Source: Stenotrophomonas sp. Iso1 (GTDB lineage: Bacteria; Pseudomonadota; Gammaproteobacteria; Xanthomonadales; Xanthomonadaceae). From it: DNA of 64,000 nt. The stretch is from positions 1,824,488 to 1,888,487 of the forward strand of contig NZ_JAODBT010000001.1 of the NCBI RefSeq assembly GCF_027497995.1, given 5' to 3'. The notes below the pieces were generated by a model. The model did not search any database. It worked only from the letters and a program-made list of their open reading frames with translations, and was not told where the DNA came from. A program made the position numbers and the translations under genes. Positions 43,331 to 51,783 of the stretch are shown here, in pieces. Numbering within the stretch: position 1 is the first letter of the stretch; every line of letters begins with the position of its first letter.

Positions 43331-43870
43331 ATGAGCATCTTCGACCTGCGTCTGGAAACCGAGCGCCTATTGCTGCGTCCACCGGCAATGGAAGATTTCG
43401 AGGCCTTTGCTGCGTTCTGTGCCGATCCAATCACGATGCAGCATCTTGGTGGCGTGCAAGCCAAGCCGGTGGCGTGGCGCAGCTTTGCCGGACTGGTCGG
43501 CAATTGGCAGTTGCAGGGGTATTCGATGTTCTCGGTGATCGAGAAAAGCAGCGGCCGCTGGATGGGGCGCGTCGGGCCGTGGCAGCCCTACGGGTGGCCG
43601 GGCACTGAAGTGGGCTGGAGCCTTTCCTCTGAATTCTGGGGCCGGGGGTATGCGCCCGAGGCGGCGCGGGCCAGCATCGATTGGGCGTTTGACGCCCTGG
43701 GCTGGAGCGAGGTCATTCACTCCATTGCGCCGGATAACACCAACTCACAGGTGGTTGCGCGCAAGTTGGGTTCAAGCATTCTGCGCACGACACATCTGCC
43801 GCCGCCGCACGAAGTACCGGTGGATATCTGGGGCCAATCGCGTGCGCAATGGCTGGCACAACGCGGATAG
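43331..43870 (+). CDS. GNAT N-acetyltransferase (RimJ/RimL type)
   Basis: A 179-residue acetyltransferase. The acetyl-CoA site is visible around VGWSLSSEFWGRGYAPEAAR (written as the motif A region, about residues 96-115), with the RLLLRPPAMEDFEAF opening typical of the RimJ/RimL group. It would acetylate an N-terminal amine or a small molecule; the substrate is unknown. The start has no strong Shine-Dalgarno site. It is the first gene after a terminator, ahead of the second GST gene by 172 bases. Confidence 0.9.
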   Translation: MSIFDLRLETERLLLRPPAMEDFEAFAAFCADPITMQHLGGVQAKPVAWRSFAGLVGNWQLQGYSMFSVIEKSSGRWMGRVGPWQPYGWPGTEVGWSLSSEFWGRGYAPEAARASIDWAFDALGWSEVIHSIAPDNTNSQVVARKLGSSILRTTHLPPPHEVPVDIWGQSRAQWLAQRG

Positions 43871-44042
43871 TGCCGCGCTATGTGCGTCAGCGGCCTGGAT
43901 GATGTTCGTAGAGCGGAACGTGGCCCTGCATTACATCGGCAGGGCGCGATATTTGCTGCGATTGCAGCTTTACCCCGCTGCGGGAAGTCCGGTCAAATGA
44001 GCGCTGTCATCTGCCATTGCGGCAGGCGGGAGAACCGGTTCA

Positions 44043-44702
44043 GTGAGTAAGTCTGGGGCTGCGTTGACGGTGTATGGCATGTCCACGTCGGGCAATTGCC
44101 ACAAGGTGCGATTGTTGCTGGAACAGCTGGGCACACGCTACGAATGGTGTGAGGTGGACAGCGCTGGTGGCAAGACCCGCACGCCGGATTTCCTGGCGAT
44201 GAACCCCAATGGCAAGGTGCCGTTGGTTCGGCGAAATGACGGCCGCGTACTCACTGAATCCAATGCCATCCTGTTTTGGCTGGCAGAAGGTACGCCGTTC
44301 CTACCAGCGGATGGTTGGCAGCGCGCGCAAGCGTTGTCATGGATGTTTTTCGAGCAATACAGCCACGAGCCCTACATCGCAGTCGCGCGCTTCATCTGTG
44401 GCTGGACACCGGCAGATTCGCCACGTCGCGCTGATCTGCCCAGGTTGCGTGAGCGCGGGCATGAAGCGCTGGCGGTCATGGAGCAGCATTTGGTGGCGCA
44501 CGACTGGTTCACCGGCCCGCATTACGGCATCGCGGATATCGCGCTGTACGCCTATACCTCAGTGGCCGAGGACGGAGGCCTGGCGCTGGTGGCCTATCCG
44601 GCCTTGCAGCGCTGGTTGCAGCGCGTGCGCGACCAGCCGGGTTTTGCGCCGATGGCCCCGCCCGCTGCGGAGGTGCAGGCCTGCTTCAACGCGTCACGCT
44701 GA
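44043..44702 (+). CDS. Glutathione S-transferase family protein
   Basis: The gene starts with GTG at 44043 (GGGAG upstream) and gives 219 residues. The N-terminal half has YGMSTSGNCHKVRLLLE with the active-site Ser or Cys, followed by NPNGKVPLVRRNDGRVL and ESNAILFWLAEG, the cis-proline and SNAIL motif of GSTs. The C-terminal half is helical with GIADIALYAYT, the N-capping box. It is 31% or so of a normal GST-like layout with no notable fusion. It is followed after 46 bases by the E1 dehydrogenase. Confidence 0.92.
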   Translation: MSKSGAALTVYGMSTSGNCHKVRLLLEQLGTRYEWCEVDSAGGKTRTPDFLAMNPNGKVPLVRRNDGRVLTESNAILFWLAEGTPFLPADGWQRAQALSWMFFEQYSHEPYIAVARFICGWTPADSPRRADLPRLRERGHEALAVMEQHLVAHDWFTGPHYGIADIALYAYTSVAEDGGLALVAYPALQRWLQRVRDQPGFAPMAPPAAEVQACFNASR

Positions 44703-44748
44703 ATCCCATTCCCCCGCAATACCCGCTTGCCTTGTGGAGTCTGTCTGC

Positions 44749-47019
44749 ATGTTTGCTCGTGTACCGAATCCTATTCCGGCCCGCATGAAGGGCCTGAACC
44801 GCGCTGAGATCTGCGATACCAATTTCATCGATCACGTAAAAAGCCTGGGGCAGGGGCCCGACTCAGGCCCACAGGATGCAGCGCCGGTGTTGCCGGGCAG
44901 CGCGTTGGATGCGAAAGGATTCCGCGAGTTGTTCGAGTCGCAGTTGATCAGCCGCCATCTGGATTTGATGGCGCGCGTGCTGCGTGTGCAGAACAAGGTT
45001 TTCTACACGATTGGTTCCTCCGGTCACGAGGGCAACGCGATGGTGGCACGGGCTACCCGCCACACCGATCCGGCCTTCCTGCATTACCGCTCTGGTGGCT
45101 TCATGGCTGAGCGTTTTCGCAAGCTGCCGGGCATGGACCCGGTGATGGATTCAGCGCTGTCGTTCGCTGCCAGCAAGGACGATCCGGCCAGCGGCGGCCG
45201 TCACAAAGTGTGGGGAAGCAAGCCGTTGTGGGTGCTGCCGCAGACCTCGACCATCGCCTCGCACCTGCCCAAAGCCCTTGGCACGGCAATGGCGATTGAA
45301 GCCGGCAAACGTTTGGGGTCGGCCCTGCCGATACCCGACGACAGCATCGCCATCTGTTCCTTCGGCGACGCCTCGGCCAATCACGCCACCGCGCAGACCG
45401 CATTCAATGCCGCGGCATGGAGCAGCTTCCAGAAGCTGCCGGCGCCGGTGTTGTTTGTCTGCGAGGACAACGGCATCGGCATTTCGGTGAAGACACCGGA
45501 AGGCTGGATCGGCGAGAGCTTCCGTCATCGTCCGGGGCTGGATTATTTTCAGGCGGACGGCCTGGATCTGGCCAACGGCTATGCCGATGTACAACGTGCC
45601 GTCGAGCATTGCCGCCGTACGCGGCGCCCAACCTTTCTGCACCTGCGTACCACGCGCTTGATGGGTCACGCCGGTACCGATTTCGAGATCGAATGGCGCG
45701 CACTGGAAGAATTGTGTGCCGTGGAGGCTGGCGATCCGCTGCTGCGTTCGGCACAGATCGCCATTGAATCCGGATTGATGGACAAAGACGAAGTTCTGGC
45801 GCTGTACGAACACACGCGCAGGCGTTGTTTTGAAGCCGCCGAGGCCGCCGATCAGCGCCCGCGCCTGAAGAGCCTGCAGGAAGTGGTGACGCCGCTGGCG
45901 CCGTACACGCCGGACAAGGTGCGTGCTGAAGCCAATCGCGCCGACTACAGCGAACGCCGCCTGCAGGTGTTCGGCAGCGAGGCGACATTGCCGGAGAACC
46001 AGCCGCCCAGGCATCTGGCCATCCAGATCAACCAGGCTCTGCACGAGCTGTTCTGCAAGTATCCGGAGACGCTGTTGTTCGGCGAGGACGTCGCGCAGAA
46101 GGGTGGCGTTTATACGGTGACCAAGGGGCTGCAGAAGGCGTTCGGCCCGCGACGTGTGTTCAATACCTTGCTGGACGAAACCATGATCCTCGGCATGGCC
46201 CAGGGGTTCGCCAACATGGGGTTGTTGCCACTGCCGGAAATCCAGTACCTGGCCTATCTGCACAACGCTGTGGACCAGGTGCGTGGTGAGGCGTGCTCGC
46301 TGCAGTTCTTCTCCAACGATCAATACCGCAACCCGATGCTGATCCGCATTGCGGGACTGGGCTACCAGAAGGGCTTTGGCGGCCACTTTCACAATGACAA
46401 TTCGATCACCCCCATCCGTGATATCCCGGGGCTGATAGTCGGTTGCCCATCGCGCGGTGACGACGCTGCGGCGATGCTGCGCACCTTGGCGGCGCTGGCA
46501 AAAGTGGATGGGCGTGTGTGCATCTTCCTTGAGCCCATCGCGCTGTACATGACCAAGGATCTACACGAGGCTGGCGATGGTCAGTGGCTGTTCCCGTATC
46601 CAGCGCCGGGGCAGAGCATCGCGGTGGGCGAAGGCCGCGTGTACGGCGAGGGCAACGATGACCTGGTGATCTTCAGCTACGGCAACGGCGTGCCGATGAG
46701 CCTGCGTGCCGCGCGCAGCATTGAGCAGGCGCATGGTTGGAAGGTGCGGGTGATAGACCTGCGCTGGTTGGTGCCGCTCAACGATGCCTGGATCGCCGAA
46801 CAGGCCACGGGCGCCAAGCGCATCCTCGTGGTGGACGAGGGCCGCCACAGTGCCGGCGTGGGCGAGGGCGTGATCACTGCGTTGGTCGAAGCTGGCTTGG
46901 GCAGCGTGCCGCTGCGGCGGGTCACCGGCGCCGACACCTACACGCCGCTGGCCGGGGCTGCGTTGCTGGTGCTGCCGGGTGATGCGGATGTGGTGGCTGC
47001 GGCGGCGGAATTGAGCTGA
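44749..47019 (+). CDS. Fused alpha/beta thiamine-dependent E1 dehydrogenase (2-oxo acid dehydrogenase type)
   Basis: The 756-residue protein joins both E1 chains of a branched-chain or similar 2-oxo acid dehydrogenase. The alpha part has RYSGG-like HYRSGGFM and the thiamine site from FGDASANHA to EDNG, in which the usual GDG is changed to GDA. The beta part begins around residue 430 (HLAIQINQALHELF) and holds FGEDVAQKGGVYTVTKGL and DEGRHSAGVGEG. Such fused E1 proteins occur alone in Xanthomonadaceae. No E2 or E3 gene is adjacent, so its partner enzymes must lie elsewhere. The open frame extends upstream through the GST in another role; I chose the ATG at 44749. Confidence 0.88.
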   Translation: MFARVPNPIPARMKGLNRAEICDTNFIDHVKSLGQGPDSGPQDAAPVLPGSALDAKGFRELFESQLISRHLDLMARVLRVQNKVFYTIGSSGHEGNAMVARATRHTDPAFLHYRSGGFMAERFRKLPGMDPVMDSALSFAASKDDPASGGRHKVWGSKPLWVLPQTSTIASHLPKALGTAMAIEAGKRLGSALPIPDDSIAICSFGDASANHATAQTAFNAAAWSSFQKLPAPVLFVCEDNGIGISVKTPEGWIGESFRHRPGLDYFQADGLDLANGYADVQRAVEHCRRTRRPTFLHLRTTRLMGHAGTDFEIEWRALEELCAVEAGDPLLRSAQIAIESGLMDKDEVLALYEHTRRRCFEAAEAADQRPRLKSLQEVVTPLAPYTPDKVRAEANRADYSERRLQVFGSEATLPENQPPRHLAIQINQALHELFCKYPETLLFGEDVAQKGGVYTVTKGLQKAFGPRRVFNTLLDETMILGMAQGFANMGLLPLPEIQYLAYLHNAVDQVRGEACSLQFFSNDQYRNPMLIRIAGLGYQKGFGGHFHNDNSITPIRDIPGLIVGCPSRGDDAAAMLRTLAALAKVDGRVCIFLEPIALYMTKDLHEAGDGQWLFPYPAPGQSIAVGEGRVYGEGNDDLVIFSYGNGVPMSLRAARSIEQAHGWKVRVIDLRWLVPLNDAWIAEQATGAKRILVVDEGRHSAGVGEGVITALVEAGLGSVPLRRVTGADTYTPLAGAALLVLPGDADVVAAAAELS

Positions 47020-47127
47020 TTGCTGGGCCTGCTGTGAACGGATATCCCACGCCCTCTGGTGCAAGGGCAGATGGGCTCGGCATGCGTCAGCGTCAGGTTA
47101 AGGCCAATTGAGCAACTGCAGCCTTAT

Positions 47128-47156
47128 AGCCCCTCGCCCCTGGTGGGAGAGGGGCT
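47128..47156. repeat. Short hairpin repeat, dispersed type
   Basis: AGCCCCTC and GAGGGGCT flank GCCCCTGGTGGGA. It is a hairpin of the same CCCCTCTCCC type as at 8625 and 4531. It lies between the E1 and FMN reductase genes. Confidence 0.55.
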
Positions 47157-47236
47157 GGAGAGCGACGGACGAGACCTTCACCCCAGCCGAAGCTCCGGCT
47201 GGCTAGCCTGAAGCCTCCATTCGCAGTGAGATCGCC

Positions 47237-47794
47237 ATGAGCCACTACAAGATCGCGGTATTCGTCGGCAGTCTGCGCAAAGACTCGATCAACCGTCAGT
47301 TGGCGCGTGCGCTGGAAAAGCTGGCCGGTGATCGTGCCAGTTTTGAATACATCAAGATCGATGACATCCCGCTCTACAACCAGGATCACGACGGTCAGTT
47401 CCCGGCGCAGGGTACGCGCATGAAAGGACAGATCCTCGCGGCTGACGCAGTGTTGTTTGTCACCCCCGAATACAACCGTTCCATTCCCGGTGTTCTCAAG
47501 AACGCCATCGACACCGCGTCGCGCCCCTATGGCGATAACGCATTCGTAGGCAAGCCGGCGGCAGTGATCGGCAGCTCCATCGGTGCCATAGGCAGCGCGC
47601 TGGCGCAGCAGCACCTGCGCAACGTGCTGGTGTTCGTGAATCTGGCGGTGATGGCCCAGCCGGAAGCTTTCGTTCACTACAAGGAAGGCTTGATCGAAGC
47701 CGACGGTACGGTCAGCAGCGAAGGCACGCGCAAGTTCCTGCAGGGCTACATGGACGCCTTTCTGGATTGGATCAAGGTTCACCATAAGGCCTGA
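47237..47794 (+). CDS. NADPH-dependent FMN reductase family protein
   Basis: The 185-residue flavodoxin-fold enzyme starts with VFVGSLRKDSINRQLARAL, where the GSxRxxSxN loop binds FMN phosphate. The second site is TPEYNRSIPGVLKNAIDTAS (about 76-95), the family signature. It reduces flavin, quinones or azo compounds with NADPH, in the cytoplasm. It stands alone between the fused E1 gene and dnaB, with a possible terminator downstream. Confidence 0.94.
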   Translation: MSHYKIAVFVGSLRKDSINRQLARALEKLAGDRASFEYIKIDDIPLYNQDHDGQFPAQGTRMKGQILAADAVLFVTPEYNRSIPGVLKNAIDTASRPYGDNAFVGKPAAVIGSSIGAIGSALAQQHLRNVLVFVNLAVMAQPEAFVHYKEGLIEADGTVSSEGTRKFLQGYMDAFLDWIKVHHKA

Positions 47795-47855
47795 ACCCCG
47801 GCGTGTCCGGCGTGGGGCAGGGCCGTCCCCCAGCCTCAACATTTGCGATAATCAA

Positions 47856-47890
47856 CGCCCGGTGCCGCAAGGGTGCCGGGCGCGTCTTTC
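47856..47890 (+). terminator. Possible terminator between the FMN reductase gene and dnaB
   Basis: CGCCCGGTGCC can pair with GGTGCCGGGCG using two G-T pairs around GCAAG, followed by CGTCTTTCTG. Confidence 0.5.
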
Positions 47891-47950
47891 TGTACGACCA
47901 CCTCATTCGTGACTCCCGGACATCCGCCCGGGGCTTGAGTTGTGGACAGG

Positions 47951-47959
47951 TTATCCACA
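47951..47959 (+). promoter_or_regulatory. Consensus DnaA box upstream of dnaB
   Basis: TTATCCACA is an exact match to the strongest DnaA box. It is part of a dyad TGTGGA-N7-TCCACA at 47941-47959, 76 bases before the dnaB start. Confidence 0.6.
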
Positions 47960-48034
47960 GAGTTGTCCGTACCCCGGTGGCCGACGCCCACCTACCATGG
48001 CCGCACGGCCTTTACCGTAGGAAAAACGCTTTTC

Positions 48035-49450
48035 ATGCCCGCTCGTACTGGTTTCCGATCTGACCGCAATGACCGCTCCGAGCGCAGTGAACAGCGCATC
48101 GACGCCCTGCGCGTCCCCCCGCATTCGGTGGAAGCCGAGCAGGCGGTGCTGGGCGGCTTGATGCTGGCGCCGGAGGCCTATGACCGGGTCAACGAGGCGC
48201 TGACCGAAAAAGATTTCTACCGTCGCGACCACCAGCTCATCTACCGCGCCATCCGTGAATTGTCCGAGCGCGATCGCCCGTTCGATGCGGTGACGCTGGG
48301 CGAGTGGTTTGAGTCGCAGGGCAAGATGGACCAGGTGGGCGATGGCGCTTATCTGATCGAACTGGCCAGCACCACGCCATCCGCTGCCAATATCGGCGCT
48401 TACGCCGAAATCGTGCGCGACAAGGCCGTGCTGCGGCAGCTGATCCAGGTGGGCACGGACATCGTCAACGATGGCTTCCAGCCGGAAGGTCGTGACAGCT
48501 CCGAGCTGTTGCAGACCGCTGAAAAGTCGGTGTTCGCCATTGCCGAACAAGGCGCGCGCGGGCGGACTGATTTTGTGGCCATGCCTGGTGCCTTGAAGGA
48601 CGCCTTCGAGGAACTGCGCAACCGCTTCGAGAATGGCGGCAACATCACGGGTCTGCCGACTGGCTACACCGATTTCGATGCAATGACCGCCGGCCTGCAG
48701 CCGACCGATCTGATCATCCTGGCTGCGCGCCCGGCGATGGGTAAAACCACGCTGGCGCTGAACATTGCCGAATACGCCGCGATCAAATCCAAAAAGGGCG
48801 TGGCGGTGTTTTCGATGGAAATGTCGGCCTCGCAGCTGGCCATGCGTTTGATCTCCTCCAACGGCCGCATCAACGCCCAGCGTCTGCGTACCGGCCAGCT
48901 GGAAGACGAGGACTGGAGCCGCGTCACGGGCGCGATCCGCATGCTGAAGGAAACCAAAATCTTCATCGACGATACGCCTGGCGTGTCGCCGGAGATCCTG
49001 CGTTCCAAGTGCCGCCGCCTCAAGCGCGAACACGACCTGGGTCTGATCGTCATCGACTACCTGCAGCTGATGAGCGTGCCGGGCAACAGTGAAAACCGCG
49101 CAACCGAAATCTCGGAAATTTCGCGTGGCCTGAAAGGCCTGGCCAAAGAATTGAACGTGCCGGTGATTGCGCTGTCGCAGCTCAACCGCTCGCTGGAAAC
49201 GCGCACCGACAAACGTCCGGTGATGGCCGACCTCCGCGAATCCGGCGCTATCGAGCAGGATGCGGACATGATCGTCTTCATCTACCGCGACGATTATTAC
49301 AACAAGGAAACGTCGCCGGACAAGGGCCTGGCCGAGATCATCATCGGCAAGCACCGAGGTGGCCCGACCGGCTCGTGCAAGCTGAAGTTCTTCGGCGAGT
49401 ACACCCGGTTCGACAACCTCACCCACGATTCAGTGGGTTCGTTCGAGTAA
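48035..49450 (+). CDS. dnaB: Replicative DNA helicase DnaB
   Basis: The hexameric helicase that unwinds DNA at the replication fork, 471 residues from the ATG at 48035. The N-terminal domain starts with VPPHSVEAEQAVLGGLML, typical of DnaB. The RecA-like C-terminal domain has Walker A ARPAMGKTTLALN (about 230-242), Walker B LIVIDYLQLM and the conserved QLNRSLETRTDKRP loop with the arginine finger region and ESGAIEQDAD. A DnaA box lies upstream. phrB follows after 14 bases. Confidence 0.97.
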   Translation: MPARTGFRSDRNDRSERSEQRIDALRVPPHSVEAEQAVLGGLMLAPEAYDRVNEALTEKDFYRRDHQLIYRAIRELSERDRPFDAVTLGEWFESQGKMDQVGDGAYLIELASTTPSAANIGAYAEIVRDKAVLRQLIQVGTDIVNDGFQPEGRDSSELLQTAEKSVFAIAEQGARGRTDFVAMPGALKDAFEELRNRFENGGNITGLPTGYTDFDAMTAGLQPTDLIILAARPAMGKTTLALNIAEYAAIKSKKGVAVFSMEMSASQLAMRLISSNGRINAQRLRTGQLEDEDWSRVTGAIRMLKETKIFIDDTPGVSPEILRSKCRRLKREHDLGLIVIDYLQLMSVPGNSENRATEISEISRGLKGLAKELNVPVIALSQLNRSLETRTDKRPVMADLRESGAIEQDADMIVFIYRDDYYNKETSPDKGLAEIIIGKHRGGPTGSCKLKFFGEYTRFDNLTHDSVGSFE

Positions 49451-49464
49451 TCGGGAGTACGCGC

Positions 49465-50874
49465 ATGTCCGTGGCCATCGTCTGGTTCAGGCGTGACCTG
49501 CGCCTGCGCGACAACCCTGCGTTGCAGGCGGCAATCGAGGCCGGCCACACGGTACTGCCGGTCTACATCCACGCGCCGGAAGAAGAGGGCGCGTGGGCAC
49601 CGGGCGCCGCTTCCAATGCGTGGCTGCATCGTTCGTTGGGGCAGCTCGATGCTGACTTGCGTGGCATGGGGTCGTTGCTGGTGCTGCGCCGTGGCGACAG
49701 CATGGCCCAGCTGCAGGCGTTGATCGCCCAGAGCGGCGCGGAGGCGGTCTATTGGAACCGCAAATACGAGCCGGCCACGCAGCCGCGTGATGCGGCCATC
49801 AAACGTGGTCTGCGCGAACAGGGGCTGCAGGTGGAAAGCCACAACGGCTACCTGCTGTTCGAGCCGTGGGAGTTGTCCACTCTGCAGGGCGGCCCTTACA
49901 AGGTGTTCACCCCGTTCTGGCGCAATGCGCTGAGCCATTGGCGCTTGCCGGTATTGTCGGCGGCGCCGGCCGTGCTGGCATCTCCGAAGGTCGACAGCCT
50001 TGCGCTGGATGAGCTGGGGTTACAGCCGCAGCTTGGCTGGGATGCCGGCTTCTGGACGCATTGGCAGCCTGGCGAGCGCGGTGCGCTGGAAGCGTTGGAG
50101 GTCTTTGTCGACGGTGCGCTCAACGGGTATCGTGAGCAACGTGATCTGCCGGACCGTACCGGCACCTCGCTGCTGTCGCCACACCTGCATTTTGGCGAAA
50201 TAGCACCTTGGCGCATCGCACACGTGCTGGAATCGCAGCGCAGTGCCGGCCGCGATGCCGATATCGACGGTTATATACGGCAGTTGGGCTGGCGTGAGTT
50301 TTCTTGCCACCTGCTGCATCACTTCCCGCAGACCTCCGATGCCAACCTCAACCCGCGCTTCGAGGGTTTTGCCTGGGCGCCGGCGCAGCCTGCGTTGCTG
50401 GAAGCGTGGCAACGCGGACGCACGGGTATTCCCATCATCGATGCCGGCATGCGCGAGTTGTGGGCCACGGGAACCATGCACAACCGGGTGCGGATGTTGG
50501 TGGGCAGCTTTTTGTGCAAGCACCTGCGCATGCATTGGAAGGAAGGCGCGCGTTGGTTCTGGGACACGCTGGTCGATGCCGACCTGGCCAACAACAGCAT
50601 GGGTTGGCAATGGATCGCTGGCACCGGTGCCGATGCTGCGCCGTACTTCCGCGTGTTCAACCCGGTGACGCAGGCGCAGAAGTTTGATCCGCAAGCGCGC
50701 TACATCACCCGATGGGTACCGGAGTTGGCTGCCTTGCCGCTGAAGGCTCGGTTTGCACCCTGGTTGTCACCGACATTGCTGGCGCAGGCGGCGCCGATGT
50801 ATCCGTCGCAGCCACTGATGGATCTCGCCGAAGGCCGGCAGGCCGCTTTGGACGCATATCACCGTTGTCGGTGA
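49465..50874 (+). CDS. phrB: Deoxyribodipyrimidine photolyase
   Basis: A class I CPD photolyase, 469 residues from the ATG at 49465 (GGGAG upstream). It repairs UV-made pyrimidine dimers with blue light. The N-terminal alpha/beta antenna-binding domain begins MSVAIVWFRRDLRLRDNPA. The C-terminal helical domain has the FAD and DNA contacts: TGTMHNRVRMLVGSFLCKHL, then DADLANNSMGWQWIAGTG and PYFRVFNP. It starts 14 bases after dnaB, so the replication and repair genes form one unit. Confidence 0.96.
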   Translation: MSVAIVWFRRDLRLRDNPALQAAIEAGHTVLPVYIHAPEEEGAWAPGAASNAWLHRSLGQLDADLRGMGSLLVLRRGDSMAQLQALIAQSGAEAVYWNRKYEPATQPRDAAIKRGLREQGLQVESHNGYLLFEPWELSTLQGGPYKVFTPFWRNALSHWRLPVLSAAPAVLASPKVDSLALDELGLQPQLGWDAGFWTHWQPGERGALEALEVFVDGALNGYREQRDLPDRTGTSLLSPHLHFGEIAPWRIAHVLESQRSAGRDADIDGYIRQLGWREFSCHLLHHFPQTSDANLNPRFEGFAWAPAQPALLEAWQRGRTGIPIIDAGMRELWATGTMHNRVRMLVGSFLCKHLRMHWKEGARWFWDTLVDADLANNSMGWQWIAGTGADAAPYFRVFNPVTQAQKFDPQARYITRWVPELAALPLKARFAPWLSPTLLAQAAPMYPSQPLMDLAEGRQAALDAYHRCR

Positions 50875-51007
50875 ATGGTTGAACGGTTCAGACAGGAAGA
50901 TGAATGGAGCCCTGTGCAGCCCGGTTTCCATCATGTCGGCATCGCATTGCTGTGTTTATCCTTGCCCGGCACCCACTAAGGCCGACCGGCCCCCGAAGGA
51001 GTTCCAT

Positions 51008-51706
51008 ATGACCACCCGCAACGTGATTCGCAATCTTTCCATCGGCCTGGTGGCTGCTGCCGTTCTTTCGGGCTGCGCTACCGGTGGTTCGTATGTGCAG
51101 CAGGATCAGTACGGCAACACCCCGCAGCAGCAGAACAAGACCGGCAAGGGCGCGCTGATCGGCACCGCCATTGGTGTTGCAGCCGGCCTGCTCAGTGGTG
51201 GTGATGCTACTGAACGTCGCCAGCGTGCGATGGTCGGTGCCGGTATCGGCGCACTCAGTGGCGGCGCGATTGGCAATTATCAGGACCGTCAGGAGCGCGC
51301 CCTGCGTGAGCGCACCGCCAACACCGGCATCGACGTGCAGCGCGATGGTGACAACATCACCTTGAACCTGCCGGACGGCATCACCTTCGACTTCAACAAG
51401 ACCGCGCTCAAGCCGCAGTTCTATGGCGCGCTCAATGGCGTTGCCAGCACGTTGAACGAGTACAACCAGACCATGATTGAAGTGGTTGGCCACACCGACA
51501 GCATCGGTACCGATGCGGTCAATAACCGTATTTCCAAGGAGCGTGCCGACGCCGTGGCTGCTTATCTCAGCGCACAGGGCGTGCAGCGCGCGCGTATCGA
51601 AACGTTGGGCGCAGGTAAGTCCTACCCGATTGCCGACAACAGCACCGATGCCGGCCGCGCACAGAACCGTCGTGTCGAGATTCGTGTGATCCCGCTGCGT
51701 TCGTAA
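51008..51706 (+). CDS. OmpA-family lipoprotein with glycine zipper (YiaD-like)
   Basis: From the ATG at 51008 (GGAG upstream) the precursor has 232 residues: lipobox AVLSGC, a Gly-zipper segment GALIGTAIGVAAGLLSGG plus MVGAGIGALSGGAIG, and a C-terminal OmpA peptidoglycan-binding domain (about 130-232) with TFDFNKTALKPQ, VVGHTDSIGTDAVNNRISKE and NRRVEIRV. It should anchor the outer membrane to peptidoglycan. It stands alone; a terminator follows. Confidence 0.94.
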   Translation: MTTRNVIRNLSIGLVAAAVLSGCATGGSYVQQDQYGNTPQQQNKTGKGALIGTAIGVAAGLLSGGDATERRQRAMVGAGIGALSGGAIGNYQDRQERALRERTANTGIDVQRDGDNITLNLPDGITFDFNKTALKPQFYGALNGVASTLNEYNQTMIEVVGHTDSIGTDAVNNRISKERADAVAAYLSAQGVQRARIETLGAGKSYPIADNSTDAGRAQNRRVEIRVIPLRS

Positions 51707-51730
51707 TCGACGCAATTGCATGAGTCAGCA

Positions 51731-51757
51731 GAAGGGCCGCGAAAGCGGCCCTTCTTC
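51731..51757. terminator. Terminator between the OmpA-like gene and the GGDEF gene
   Basis: GAAGGGCCGC and GCGGCCCTTC around GAAA, followed by TTCATG. It may also serve the convergent gene. Confidence 0.8.
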
Positions 51758-51783
51758 ATGGGTGGCCGGTTATTGCAGAGGTG

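Noticed and set aside
44209..44748. Upstream extension of the E1 gene through the GST gene
   Set aside because: It lies in another frame of the GST, which has complete motifs. The E1 homology starts after 44749.
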